A stretch of DNA of 64,000 nt from Streptomyces sp. S465 (GTDB lineage Bacteria; Actinomycetota; Actinomycetes; Streptomycetales; Streptomycetaceae), in contig NZ_CP114036.1 in the NCBI RefSeq assembly GCF_026898115.1, positions 1,054,001-1,118,000 on the forward strand, read 5' to 3'. Each line of letters opens with the position of its first letter. Within the stretch, counting starts at the first letter, position 1. Under the pieces are notes generated by a model. The model saw only the letters and a program-made list of their open reading frames with translations. It was not told the origin of the DNA and ran no database searches. A program made the position numbers and the translations under genes. Shown here piece after piece: positions 40,458 through 48,725 of this stretch.

Positions 40458-42359
40458 ATGGCACGAACCCGTCAGACCGAACCGGCCGGAGACAGAGCGC
40501 GGGCGGCCCGGGAGGAGCCCGCCCGGCTGCTGGACGAGCGGGTGTGGCGACGCACCCTGCGCGTCCCCGTGCGGGACGGAATCGTCCTGGCCGCCGACCT
40601 GTTCAGCGCCGAGGAGCACCCCGGGCCCCGCCCGGTCATCCTGGAGCGCACCCCGTACGGCCGGCGCGAGATCCGCGGCTCGGACCGCAGCCGCCACGAC
40701 GAGCCGGTGCCGACGCCGGAGGAGACCTCCGCGTTCTTCGTCCGCGCGGGCTACCACGTGGTCCGGCAGGACTGCCGGGGCCGCGGCGATTCGCAGGGCA
40801 CCTTCGTGAAGTACCTGGGCGAGGGGCCGGACGGCGCGGACACCATCGACTGGATCGCCGCCCAGCCCTGGTGCGACGGCCGGGTGGCCATGATGGGGGT
40901 GTCCTATTCGGCACACGCCCAGACGGCGGCCGCGGCCGAGTCCCCCGCCGGGCTGGCCGCGATGTTCCTGGACTCCGGCGGCTTCGCCAGCGCGTACGAG
41001 GCCGGTATGCGCATGGGCGGCGCCTTTGAGCTGAAGCAGGTCACCTGGGCCTTCCGGCACGGTGAGGAGAGCCCGGAGGCGGCGCGGGACCCGCTGGTCC
41101 GCGCGGCGTTCGCGGGGACGGATCTGCGCGACTGGTTCACCGTGCTGCCGTGGCGGACGGGCGTCTCGCCGCTGCGTCAGGTCGGAAGTTACGAGCGCTA
41201 TCTGCTCGACCAGTGGCGGCATGACGCCTTCGGGGCGTACTGGCGGCAGCCGGCCATCTACGGACGCGGCCACTACGACCGCTTCCCCGATGTGCCGACC
41301 CTGCACATGTCGAGCTGGTACGACCCCTATGTGCGCTCCACGATCGAGAACTTCACCGCCATGGGCCGTCTCAAGCGGTCCCCGGCCTATCTGGTGATGG
41401 GGCCGTGGACGCACGGGCTGCGCTGTGTCACCTTCGCCGGCGATGTGGACTTCGGCCCCGCCGCCACCTTCAGCGGCAATGTGGACACCTCGTATCTGTC
41501 CTTCCGGCAGCGCTGGTTCGACGCGGTGCTGCGGGCCGGCGATCCGGAGTCGATCCCGCGGGTCCAGTACTTCCTGATGGGCGGTGGCGACGGCCGGCGG
41601 GACGAGGCCGGGCGGATGCGGCACGGCGGCCGGTGGCACACCGACACCCAGTGGCCCCCGGCCGGGACCCGGGAGACCGCGTTCTACTGCCACCCCTCGG
41701 GCGAGCTGAGCCGGGAGCGGCCGACGGCCGAACACGCCTGGGTGGAGTACGACTTCGACCCCAGCGATCCGGTGCCGACCCTGGGCGGTCAGGTCACCTC
41801 CGGGGAACCGGTGATGGTCGGCGGCGCCTTCGACCAGGTGCCGGACGAGCGGTTCTACGGCGCCCGCCCGCCCTATCTGCCGCTGAACTCCCGGCCCGAT
41901 GTGATCTCGCTGGTCACCCCGCCCCTGGCGGAGCCGCTGGAGGTGGCCGGGCCGGTCACGGCGCGGCTGTTCGTGTCCTCGTCCGCGCCGGACACCGACT
42001 TCACGGTGAAGCTGGTCGATGTGCACCCGCCGAACGAGGACTATCCGCACGGCTTCGCCATGAACCTCACCGAGGGCATCTTCCGCTGCCGCTTCCACGC
42101 GTCGTTCGAGCACCCGGAGCCGCTGGAGCCGGGCGAGGTGTACGAGATCGAGATCCCGGCGCCGGACACCGCCAACCGCTTCGAGGCCGGGCACCGGCTG
42201 CGGGTGGACATCTCCTCCAGCGACTTCCCCCGGTTCGACGTCAATTCCAACACCGGGGTGCCGGAAGCGGTGAGCCGCCGCAAGGTGGTCGCCACCAACC
42301 GCGTCCACATGGACGCCGGGCGCCCCTCGGCGGTGCTGCTGTGGACCCGGCCGGGCTGA
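40458..42359 (+). CDS. CocE/NonD-family serine hydrolase (X-Pro dipeptidyl-peptidase S15-type)
   Basis: 633 residues. The alpha/beta-hydrolase part begins VRDGIVLAADLF and VILERTPYGRRE, with the nucleophile Ser in MMGVSYSAHAQ (about residue 150) and the oxyanion Tyr in the TPYGR loop as in cocaine esterase. The C-terminal jelly-roll domain (from about 450: LEVAGPVTARLFVSSSAPDTDFTVKL, LEPGEVYEIEIPAPDTANRFEAGHRLRVDISSSDFP) is characteristic. ATG 40458 follows the binding-protein stop by 8 bases with GAGG upstream. CocE-type enzymes hydrolyse esters, amides and lactams; here it could deacylate the imported or acetylated amino acid. This role is inferred. Confidence 0.88.
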   Translation: MARTRQTEPAGDRARAAREEPARLLDERVWRRTLRVPVRDGIVLAADLFSAEEHPGPRPVILERTPYGRREIRGSDRSRHDEPVPTPEETSAFFVRAGYHVVRQDCRGRGDSQGTFVKYLGEGPDGADTIDWIAAQPWCDGRVAMMGVSYSAHAQTAAAAESPAGLAAMFLDSGGFASAYEAGMRMGGAFELKQVTWAFRHGEESPEAARDPLVRAAFAGTDLRDWFTVLPWRTGVSPLRQVGSYERYLLDQWRHDAFGAYWRQPAIYGRGHYDRFPDVPTLHMSSWYDPYVRSTIENFTAMGRLKRSPAYLVMGPWTHGLRCVTFAGDVDFGPAATFSGNVDTSYLSFRQRWFDAVLRAGDPESIPRVQYFLMGGGDGRRDEAGRMRHGGRWHTDTQWPPAGTRETAFYCHPSGELSRERPTAEHAWVEYDFDPSDPVPTLGGQVTSGEPVMVGGAFDQVPDERFYGARPPYLPLNSRPDVISLVTPPLAEPLEVAGPVTARLFVSSSAPDTDFTVKLVDVHPPNEDYPHGFAMNLTEGIFRCRFHASFEHPEPLEPGEVYEIEIPAPDTANRFEAGHRLRVDISSSDFPRFDVNSNTGVPEAVSRRKVVATNRVHMDAGRPSAVLLWTRPG

Positions 42360-42365
42360 GGGACC

Positions 42366-43457
42366 TCAGCGCATGATGGTCGCCAGCACGTCCTGCCCCA
42401 GCCGGAGCAGAGTGCTGGTGGCCAGCCGGTGGTAGACGTACTTGCCCTCGCGCTCGGACTCGATGAGCCCCGCGTCCCGCAGCTGGCGCAGGGTGCGGGA
42501 GACCTGCGTATCGGCGAGCCCCAGCCGCTGGGCCAGTTCGGAGGTGGTGATGGGCTCGCCCAGCAGATGGCGGCACAGCTCCATGCGGCCCAGTGACGCC
42601 AGCGCGGACATCCGGGCCCGCAGCTCCGCCTGGGTGAGCTGATCGGCCGCCCCGCCCTCCTGGGCGGCGAACTGGAGCACCACCGGGTGGGACTCCTCGT
42701 CCTTGACGGTCAGATGCGGCCAGACGTGGACGGAGGGGATCAGGAAGAGCGGGCGCGGGCCGATCTCGATCTCGGCGACGGCCAGCTTGTCGTAGCGCAC
42801 CCGCGAGCCGCCCCGGGAGACCACCGCGGTGGGGCTGAGCCCGGCCAGCACCTCGGCCAGACCGCGCCGCCGCACATCGGTGCGCACCTGGGCGGCGGCC
42901 GACTCCAGCCGGTCGCGGACGGTGCGCCACTCGGAGGCGAAGAACGCCCCGGCGCAGGAGTCCAGGAAGTCCAGCAGCCGGCCGCGCAGCCCCTCGGGCG
43001 AGGCCACCAGGTCATGGGCCAGCTCCCCGCGCCGGAAGGACCGCCGCTCGCACTGGGCCACATAGCGGCCGGCGGCCTCCGGATCGGTGAGCAGACAGCG
43101 GGCCGGGGGCACGGCCTCGCGGAAGCCGAGCACTCCTTGTGAGCACAGCCCCACGAACTCCTCGAGCGGCAGCTTCTCCAGATGGCGCAGCTCGTCCTCG
43201 AAGGGCTGGTCCAGCGGGAGCTCCAGCGGGAACAGCAGCCGGCAGCGAAGGCGGGCCCACAGCGGCGACAGCGCGCTCATCTCATGGGCGAGGGAGGGGG
43301 CGAGCGCCGTCCCGAGCCGCTGCGTCCAGCGCTGGGCCTCGGGGTGGTGATCGGGCTCGGCCATGATGTGCAGCACCGACATGAGCTCGGCCAGCGCCGA
43401 GCGGCCGACGTGCACATCGGCCGCTCGTGCGGACTGGAGGTTGAGCGTGATCCCCAC
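42366..43457 (-). CDS. ArsR-type winged-helix regulator with N-terminal DUF5937-like domain
   Basis: 363 residues. The large N-terminal part (GITLNLQSARAADVHVGRSALAELMSVLHIMAEPDHHP) matches the actinobacterial DUF5937-type regulators, and residues about 275-345 form an ArsR winged helix (GRMELCRHLLGEPITTSELAQRLGLADTQVSRTLRQLRDAGLIESEREGKYVYHRL). No ArsR-type Cys metal site is seen. It is convergent with the hydrolase (6 bases between stops), so it may or may not control the transporter unit. Start GTG 43457; the upstream 36 bases run to the gvpK stop. Confidence 0.82.
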   Translation of the reverse strand: MGITLNLQSARAADVHVGRSALAELMSVLHIMAEPDHHPEAQRWTQRLGTALAPSLAHEMSALSPLWARLRCRLLFPLELPLDQPFEDELRHLEKLPLEEFVGLCSQGVLGFREAVPPARCLLTDPEAAGRYVAQCERRSFRRGELAHDLVASPEGLRGRLLDFLDSCAGAFFASEWRTVRDRLESAAAQVRTDVRRRGLAEVLAGLSPTAVVSRGGSRVRYDKLAVAEIEIGPRPLFLIPSVHVWPHLTVKDEESHPVVLQFAAQEGGAADQLTQAELRARMSALASLGRMELCRHLLGEPITTSELAQRLGLADTQVSRTLRQLRDAGLIESEREGKYVYHRLATSTLLRLGQDVLATIMR

Positions 43458-43493
43458 ACCGGCACATTACTCGGCGGGTGTCTCAGGGGCTGT

Positions 43494-43802
43494 TCACGGG
43501 GCCCGGTCGCGGGGCAGCAGGGGGCCCAGCGGGCCGAGGTCCAGATTCAGGTCGTCCTCGGTCAGCCCGAAGTGTTCCCGCAGCTCGGCCATGTTCCGCT
43601 CCAGGGCCATCAGCGTCAGCCCGAGCTTCTCGATCTGCTCGTCGCTGATGCCGCCCTGGTCGACGCGGCGCAGCGCCTGCCGCTCCATGAGCTGCCGCAG
43701 CAGCTCCACGATGGTGAGCACCAGACCGGCCAGGCTCTTGCGGACCGACTCCTCGTCCACTTCGATCCGCCGGCCGGGCCGGGGAGCGCGGTCAGCCGTC
43801 AT
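43494..43802 (-). CDS. gvpK: Gas vesicle protein GvpK
   Basis: 102 residues, matching GvpK: RIEVDEESVRKSLAGLVLTIVELLRQLMERQALRRVDQGGISDEQIEKLGLTL, with the rest ending in LGLTEDDLNLDLGPLGPLL. GvpK is a small accessory protein needed for gas vesicle assembly. It is the last gene of the minus-strand gvp operon; its start overlaps gvpS by 11 bases. Confidence 0.93.
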   Translation of the reverse strand: MTADRAPRPGRRIEVDEESVRKSLAGLVLTIVELLRQLMERQALRRVDQGGISDEQIEKLGLTLMALERNMAELREHFGLTEDDLNLDLGPLGPLLPRDRAP

Positions 43803-44004
43803 AGCGATCCCCCCTCCCCTCGTGCGCCTCCCGTGCCTCGTCCTCCACCCGTACGGAGGCGATCAGGGCGCGCAGGGAGATGCGCACCAGGTCGATGTCG
43901 GCGATGGTCAGGGTGATCTCCCCGGCGATCACCACGCCTCCGGCGAGCACCCGGTCGAGCAGATCGACCAGGGCCACCTCGCGCCGCTCGATCGCGCGGG
44001 TCAT
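43792..44004 (-). CDS. gvpS: Gas vesicle protein GvpS (GvpA/J family)
   Basis: 70 residues with the GvpA fold signature VALVDLLDRVLAGGVVIAGEITLTIADIDLVRISLRALIASV: an amphipathic helix, two beta strands and a second helix. Streptomyces gvp operons carry a GvpS paralogue at this place, between gvpL and gvpK. ATG 44004 overlaps the gvpL stop (ATGA), and the stop lies inside gvpK. Probably a minor structural or tip protein; it may instead be labelled GvpJ/M in other systems. Confidence 0.85.
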   Translation of the reverse strand: MTRAIERREVALVDLLDRVLAGGVVIAGEITLTIADIDLVRISLRALIASVRVEDEAREAHEGRGDRYDG

Positions 44005-44810
44005 GACGGCGTCTCCGCCCGCCGGACCTCGCCCGCCGGCTGCGGCGGGGCGGTGAAGGAGTACGGCGGCCAGGGGCCGCTGAGCTCCAGGGTGACGGTG
44101 GGGTGGCGCTCCTTCAGCGCGGTCACCGCGTCGGTGAACTCCTCGGTGCGGTCGTCGGGCACCAGATAGGAGTTGTTCAGCACCATCCACCCCTCGTACG
44201 CGGCCAGCGCGGCGTCCTGCGGTGGGTGCGCGGCCGTGGCCACCGCCAGCGCGGCGAGGGAGGCGTGGATCTCCTCCGCCCGCTCGGTCGCGCGCAGATG
44301 CGCGGTCTCCTGGTCCTGCCGCTGGGCCCGCCGGCGCATCAGATAGGCGGTTCCGGGGCTGTCCCCGCCGCTTTCGCCCTCGTCCGGATCGGGCAGGAAG
44401 GACGCGGGGTCGACATACGCCTTGACGCCCCACTCGGTGCGGCCCGTCACCCGCCGCAGCGTGGCCGTGAAGTCCTCCCGGCGCTCCTGGAGCATCGCGC
44501 GGACCCGGTCGTCGTCGTGGTAGAGCGTGGCGAAGCGCAGCGGGATGACCTGGCCGAGGCGGGCCGCGCCGTTGATCACCCGGTGGTGGGCGCGGGCGGT
44601 GCGCTCCAGCCACTCCAGGTCCTCCAGATGGTCGCGCAGCGCGTCCTCGTCGAAGTCCGCCAGCGGTACGGAGCCCACGACGGCGGCCAGTCCCGCGCGC
44701 TCGACCAGGCGCACCGGCTCGTCCGCCACACCGGTGAGCCCGTGCGGGGGTGCGCCGCCCACCGGGGCGGCCGTCACCGCGTACAGCCAGGTGGCGAAAG
44801 GTTCGGTCAC
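44001..44810 (-). CDS. gvpL: Gas vesicle protein GvpL (GvpF/L family)
   Basis: 269 residues of the GvpF/GvpL family: WLYAVTAAP, LVERAGLAAVVGSVPLADFDEDALRDHLEDLEWLERTARAHHRVI, IPLRFATLYHDDDRV and the late GWMVLNNSYLVPDDR with GPWPPYSF. These proteins bind the assembling vesicle and other Gvp subunits. GTG 44810 has GGGAGGA about 8 bases upstream and overlaps the gvpJ stop. It is the second GvpF/L paralogue of the operon, as usual for Streptomyces. Confidence 0.9.
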   Translation of the reverse strand: MTEPFATWLYAVTAAPVGGAPPHGLTGVADEPVRLVERAGLAAVVGSVPLADFDEDALRDHLEDLEWLERTARAHHRVINGAARLGQVIPLRFATLYHDDDRVRAMLQERREDFTATLRRVTGRTEWGVKAYVDPASFLPDPDEGESGGDSPGTAYLMRRRAQRQDQETAHLRATERAEEIHASLAALAVATAAHPPQDAALAAYEGWMVLNNSYLVPDDRTEEFTDAVTALKERHPTVTLELSGPWPPYSFTAPPQPAGEVRRAETPS

Positions 44811-45190
44811 GGTCCGTCCTCCCGCTCCGCGCCGCGCTCTTCCGCTCGCCGTGCGCCGCTTCCGTCCTCCAACTCGCCGACGCGGCGCCGCAGCTGTTCG
44901 TTCTCCTCCAGGACGTCCCGGGCGTGGGAGGAGAGCGTGGGATCGTGCTCCCACCAGTCGATGCCCATCTCCTTGGCCCGGTCCACGGAGGCGACCAGCA
45001 GCCGGATCTTGATCGTCAGCAGTTCGATGTCCAGCAGGTTGATCTGGATGTCACCGGCGATGACGATGCCCTTGTCCAGCACCCGCTCCAGGATGTCGGC
45101 CAGGCTGGAGGGTTCGGCGCCGCGGCCGGCGGGTTCGGGTGCGGCGCCGGCGCGCCGGGCCGGCGCGTTCCAGCCGGGACTCTGGGTCAT
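44807..45190 (-). CDS. gvpJ: Gas vesicle protein GvpJ (GvpA family)
   Basis: 127 residues. The core SLADILERVLDKGIVIAGDIQINLLDIELLTIKIRLLVASV is the GvpA-like domain. It carries an N-terminal Pro/Ala extension and a charged C-terminal helix ending in Arg/Glu repeats (ARDVLEENEQLRRRVGELED), a likely short coiled coil. The W-W pair in GIDWWEHDP is typical of GvpJ, a conical-tip component. ATG 45190 overlaps the gvpO stop by ATGA. Confidence 0.9.
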   Translation of the reverse strand: MTQSPGWNAPARRAGAAPEPAGRGAEPSSLADILERVLDKGIVIAGDIQINLLDIELLTIKIRLLVASVDRAKEMGIDWWEHDPTLSSHARDVLEENEQLRRRVGELEDGSGARRAEERGAEREDGP

Positions 45191-45585
45191 GTCCGGTTCT
45201 CCGCCCTGCCTCGGGGATAGCGCTCGGTGCGGCGGTAGGTGACCAGCTCGCCGTGGTCGTCCAGTTCGACGCGGTACTCGGCGAGGATGTCGGTGGAGTC
45301 CGGTATCCGGTGGGTCTCCACGACCTCGATGCCGATGGCCCAGCCGTCCTCCCGGTGCTCCAGCGAGGTGACGCCCTCCGGGTCCCGCCCGGTCAGCTGC
45401 GCCACATGGTGCGCGGCGCGCCGCGCGGCGGCGCGGGCGTCCAGCGCGGGGCGGCGCGGGGGCCGCTCCCGCTCCGGGTCGCGGGGCCGTTCCTCGCGGT
45501 GGACCTCCTGGCGGGGCCGTTCCTCGCGGTGGCGCTCCTCGCGGTGGCGCTCCTCGTGCGGCCGTTCCTCGCGGGGCACGGTCAT
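45187..45585 (-). CDS. gvpO: Gas vesicle protein GvpO
   Basis: 132 residues. The C-terminal 85 residues match GvpO: ARRAAHHVAQLTGRDPEGVTSLEHREDGWAIGIEVVETHRIPDSTDILAEYRVELDDHGELVTYRRTERYPR. The N-terminal 40 residues are a charged repeat (EERHREERPR type) encoded by 15-21-base tandem DNA repeats at about 45476-45580. The conserved domain is intact; the tail probably varies between strains. ATG 45585 overlaps the gvpG stop. Confidence 0.9.
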   Translation of the reverse strand: MTVPREERPHEERHREERHREERPRQEVHREERPRDPERERPPRRPALDARAAARRAAHHVAQLTGRDPEGVTSLEHREDGWAIGIEVVETHRIPDSTDILAEYRVELDDHGELVTYRRTERYPRGRAENRT

Positions 45586-45833
45586 ACCTCCATGCCCCCG
45601 CCGGGCGGGCCCTGGGACATCAGCCTGCGGACCAGTTCGTCCTCCTCCCGGGCCGCCTCCTCCTCGGTGAGCTCTCCGCTCTCCCGCGCCTCCGCGACCT
45701 CTTCCAGCCGCTCCTTGATCACCTCGGGGTCGTACAGCTGCCGGTGGGCCTCCTCCCGGAGCCGCTCGGCGACCCAGGCGACCCCGCGCACCGGGGCCAG
45801 CGGCAGCGTGGCCAGTCCGGTGAACAGTCCCAT
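45582..45833 (-). CDS. gvpG: Gas vesicle protein GvpG
   Basis: 83 residues of GvpG type: MGLFTGLATLPLAPVRGVAW, then a helical acidic stretch with EEAAREEDELVRRLM. GvpG is a small accessory assembly protein. It starts 3 bases after the gvpF stop and its end overlaps gvpO by 4 bases. Confidence 0.9.
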   Translation of the reverse strand: MGLFTGLATLPLAPVRGVAWVAERLREEAHRQLYDPEVIKERLEEVAEARESGELTEEEAAREEDELVRRLMSQGPPGGGMEV

Positions 45834-45835
45834 GG

Positions 45836-46621
45836 CTAATCGTCGCCTTCCTTGCGTTCGAGCAGGGCCTCGGCCACGAAGTCGTACGGCGCCAGCGGAC
45901 CGAGCAGGCGCATCCGCACCCGGCCGTGCCAGTGTTCGGCCAGCTCCTCGGCCGCCGCCTCGAATGCCCGCCGCCTCGCGTCCGCCACCAGGAACGAGGC
46001 GTTGACCAGCCCCTCGGCGGACGCCGGCTCCGCCGACGCCGAGGCCAGCGCGTGCGGCGCCAGCCGGCTCTCGACCTCCAGCGCGTCCACGCTCCGCTTC
46101 GCGGCGATGCTGTCCATGACGAGCCGGCCGAGCTGGATCCGCTGCTCGTAGCCCGCCTCCTCCGGCAGCCCCCGCAGCTCCTCGCGGAGCCGTGCGGCCT
46201 CCGGCTGTTCGGTCACCACCTCGCGCAGCACCGCGTCCTCCTCGTACCGGGCCCGCACGGTGAACTGCGCACTGCCCCGGAGGTGGTTGAGGCCGCGGGC
46301 GAAGTCGTCGTGCCCCTCGGTCAGCAGCTCGTCGGTCACCGCGCCGGTGTCGCGCACCACGGTGCCGAACCGGAACGGCAGCACGGGGGGACCCTGCGCG
46401 GCCAGGGTGTCCAGCACCCTGGCGTGGGCGCGCAGATCGTCGGGGGTGCCCAGCGGTTTGTCGACGGGCACCTCGCTGACCACGGCGGCCTGGCCGCCGT
46501 AGCGGACCAGGGTCACCGGGGCCTCCTGGTCGCCGACCGCGGGCAGGTCCTTGACCGACTCATCGGCCCGGTCGTCCGTGACGACCCCGTAGACGTAGCA
46601 GGCACGCTTCTCCTCGGCCAT
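45836..46621 (-). CDS. gvpF: Gas vesicle protein GvpF
   Basis: 261 residues of the GvpF/L family: CYVYGVVTDD, LVRYGGQAAVVSEVPVDKPLGTPDDLRAHARVLDTL, VLPFRFGTVVRDT and the end MRLLGPLAPYDF. GvpF caps or nucleates the vesicle wall in structural studies of related systems. ATG 46621 overlaps the gvpA stop (ATGA). An internal Ala/Ser/Pro stretch (ALASASAEPASAE) forms a flexible loop. Confidence 0.92.
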   Translation of the reverse strand: MAEEKRACYVYGVVTDDRADESVKDLPAVGDQEAPVTLVRYGGQAAVVSEVPVDKPLGTPDDLRAHARVLDTLAAQGPPVLPFRFGTVVRDTGAVTDELLTEGHDDFARGLNHLRGSAQFTVRARYEEDAVLREVVTEQPEAARLREELRGLPEEAGYEQRIQLGRLVMDSIAAKRSVDALEVESRLAPHALASASAEPASAEGLVNASFLVADARRRAFEAAAEELAEHWHGRVRMRLLGPLAPYDFVAEALLERKEGDD

Positions 46622-47073
46622 CACCGCTCGCGCTCCCTGTGGCTGGTGGAACCCCTCGTGCGCCGGGGCCGCGCCCGCTCCCCGGCCTCGGGTTCCCGGT
46701 CCTCGTCGGCATCGCCCTGGAGCAGATCCGAGACCGACTCCTTGACGCCTTCCAGGGCGCCCTTGGTCTTCTTCTTGCCGCCGCTCTCCTGGAGCTGGTC
46801 CATGAGGCCGGGCAGGCCATGGGTCTCGGTGCCGCTGCGGGCGATGTCGAGACGGTTGGTCGCCTCCGCGAACCGCAGATACGTGTCCACGCTGGCGACG
46901 ACGATCCGGGCGTCGATGGTCAGGATCTCGATGCCCACCAGGGACACCCGCACGTACACATCGATGACCAGGCCCTTGTCCAGGATGAGGTCGACCACGT
47001 CGACCAGGGCGCTGGAGCTCGCCCGGTCCAGATACTGGCTCTGCTGCTGGCGTGCTACGGTCACCGCGCTCAC
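46621..47073 (-). CDS. gvpA: Gas vesicle structural protein GvpA
   Basis: 150 residues. The shell-forming core [53 protein letters not shown] is at residues 18-70 and is strongly conserved. A long hydrophilic Lys/Arg/Glu C-terminal tail (about 80 residues) is unlike the short classical GvpA and is common in actinomycete GvpA. GTG 47073, GGAACGG upstream, 21 bases after the previous gene. It is the main wall protein of the operon. Confidence 0.9.
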   Translation of the reverse strand: MSAVTVARQQQSQYLDRASSSALVDVVDLILDKGLVIDVYVRVSLVGIEILTIDARIVVASVDTYLRFAEATNRLDIARSGTETHGLPGLMDQLQESGGKKKTKGALEGVKESVSDLLQGDADEDREPEAGERARPRRTRGSTSHRERER

Positions 47074-47094
47074 CCGTTCCGGGGGCGGGGTCCG

Positions 47095-48144
47095 TCAGCG
47101 GCGGGTGCGCCGCCGCACGGGCTCCTCCTCGTACTCCTCCTCGTCGTATTCGTCCTCGGGCTCCTCGCCCTCCTCGTACTCCTCCTCCGGCTCCTCGTCG
47201 TATTCCTCGGACCCCTCGGGCTCCTCGCCCTCCCCCTCGCGTTCCTCTTCGCGGTCCTCGGCGGGCTCCCGCCCCTCTTGGTCCCGCTCGTCCTCCTCCA
47301 CAACCTCGCCGTCGCGCACCACGCCGCGCCAGCCCACGACCTCGTCGGGGGCGAGCAGCACCTCGCGCATGAGATGACGGCGGAAGTGCTTCATCTCCAG
47401 CCGCACCCGGCGGCCCTGGGCGCGCCAGAGGTTGCCGGTGCGCTCCATGAACCCCTGCGGCCAGTACTCCAGGACGAACAGGATCCGGGTGAGCTCCGGG
47501 GCCAGCTCGTGGAAGGTGATCGTGCCGTCCACATGGCCCTTGTCGGCCCGCGACGTCCAGATGATCCGCTTGTCCGGCACCTGCTCGACGACCTCCGCCC
47601 GCCACTTGCGGTGCGACCAGAAGACCTGGGCCTTCCACTCGGACTCGGTCCGGGCCTCCTCGTCGTCCTCGTTCTCGACGGCTTCGACCTTCTTCATGTA
47701 CGAGGGGAAGTTCTCCCACTCCGTCCAGAGGTTGTAGGTGAGGGAGAGGGGCGCACCCACATCGATCTGCTCCACGATGTTGGTGACCTTGAGCTTCTTC
47801 CCGCCCTTGCCACCACCGTCGCCGCCGCCACCGCCGAGGCCCGGGATCACGCTCTTGACCTTGTCGACGACCTTCTCCTTGACCTGCCCCTTGACCTGTT
47901 CCTTGGCCTTGTCGACGACCTTGCCCCTGACCTCGTCCTTGACCTGCTCCAGTCCGCCCTTCAGGGGTTTCAGCGGTCCTTGGAGCCCGCCGCCACCGGG
48001 GTTCTTGCCCAGGTGGGTGACCGATTCCAGGGCTCTTTCGCCCAGGGCGGCCAGCAGGCCTTCCGCTTCCTTCAGCAGCCGGTCGGTGGGCAGGTCCCGG
48101 GCGCCGCGCCCACCGGCCCGCCCCTTGTGGGTTTCCTCAGCCAT
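47095..48144 (-). CDS. gvp-operon SRPBCC (START-like) protein with acidic tail
   Basis: 349 residues. The middle part (about 125-265) is an SRPBCC/polyketide-cyclase-like domain (VTNIVEQIDVGAPLSLTYNLWTEWENFPSYMKKVEAVE, RADKGHVDGTITFHELAPELTRILFVLEYWP). The N-terminal 90 residues form a Lys-rich helix (GKVVDKAKEQVKGQVKEKVVDKVK). The last ~80 residues are extremely acidic (EEYDEEPEEEYEEGEEPEDEYDEEE) then Arg-rich. ATG 48144 has GGTGAGG upstream. Genes at this place in Streptomyces gvp clusters are called gvpZ or similar; its role in vesicle formation is unknown. START-like folds bind lipids, so a membrane or interface role is conceivable. Confidence 0.8.
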   Translation of the reverse strand: MAEETHKGRAGGRGARDLPTDRLLKEAEGLLAALGERALESVTHLGKNPGGGGLQGPLKPLKGGLEQVKDEVRGKVVDKAKEQVKGQVKEKVVDKVKSVIPGLGGGGGDGGGKGGKKLKVTNIVEQIDVGAPLSLTYNLWTEWENFPSYMKKVEAVENEDDEEARTESEWKAQVFWSHRKWRAEVVEQVPDKRIIWTSRADKGHVDGTITFHELAPELTRILFVLEYWPQGFMERTGNLWRAQGRRVRLEMKHFRRHLMREVLLAPDEVVGWRGVVRDGEVVEEDERDQEGREPAEDREEEREGEGEEPEGSEEYDEEPEEEYEEGEEPEDEYDEEEYEEEPVRRRTRR

Positions 48145-48149
48145 GGCCC

Positions 48150-48617
48150 TCACCTCTGGCGTCGCCGCGCGGACCCTTCGGAGCCGGTCCGCTTCCTGGC
48201 CCGCGGCTCCTCCTTGTGCTCTTCAGGTTCCTCGTGTCCCTCGTGTCCCTCGTGCTCCTCGTGCTCCTGGTGCTCCTCGTGCTCCTCGTGCGTCCCGGCC
48301 TCCGGCTCGCGGACGCCCGCGGCGTGGCTGCGCAGCGACGATGCGCGCTGCTCCAGCCGGTCGCTCAAGGAGTCGATGCGGTTACTGGCCGCCGACATGG
48401 CCGCCTCCCGGCCCGCGGCCACCAGCCGGCCGCCGATCTCCTGGCCGAGCCTGCCGAGCTCGGAGGACTTCAGCTGCTCGGCGCCCGGCGGACTGATACC
48501 GGAGGTGAGGCGCTTTCCCGCGGCGAGACCGGCGAGGGCGAGGACCAAGGTCCCCTTATGGCCGCGTCCGAAGAGATAACCGCTGATGAAAGCCAGTGTC
48601 ACATGGCAGTTCTTCAT
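48150..48617 (-). CDS. gvp-operon first-gene protein with His/Glu-repeat tail
   Basis: 155 residues. The N terminus (NCHVTLAFISGYLFGRGHKGTLVLALAGLAAGKRL) has two hydrophobic stretches with a glycine-rich zipper look, followed by a helical region and a tail of 9-base DNA repeats (48231-48290) encoding EEH/HEGHE units, with about ten His, then Lys/Arg. It is the first gene of the gvp operon; genes here are called gvpY in Streptomyces, by position only. ATG 48617 has GGAGGAG upstream. The His-Glu tail could bind divalent metal. No function is known to me. Confidence 0.7.
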   Translation of the reverse strand: MKNCHVTLAFISGYLFGRGHKGTLVLALAGLAAGKRLTSGISPPGAEQLKSSELGRLGQEIGGRLVAAGREAAMSAASNRIDSLSDRLEQRASSLRSHAAGVREPEAGTHEEHEEHQEHEEHEGHEGHEEPEEHKEEPRARKRTGSEGSARRRQR

Positions 48618-48725
48618 GATCGCTCCTCCTCCCGGCGGAGAACAGGGAGCCACTTGAGGGCATATAACCGAGTATGGAGCATTTCACCCTATTCAGTGAC
48701 CTTCTGGATCACGGACGAGGATCCG

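Noticed and set aside
37870..40464. An 864-codon minus-strand frame under the dipeptidase and binding-protein genes.
   Set aside because: Composition artefact: Arg/Gly/Val-rich, no motif, and the plus-strand genes here are clearly real.
48618..48725. A sigma-B type promoter upstream of the gvp operon.
   Set aside because: The region is AT-rich with TATA-like bases on the minus strand, but no pair of elements matched a stress-sigma consensus well enough to claim.
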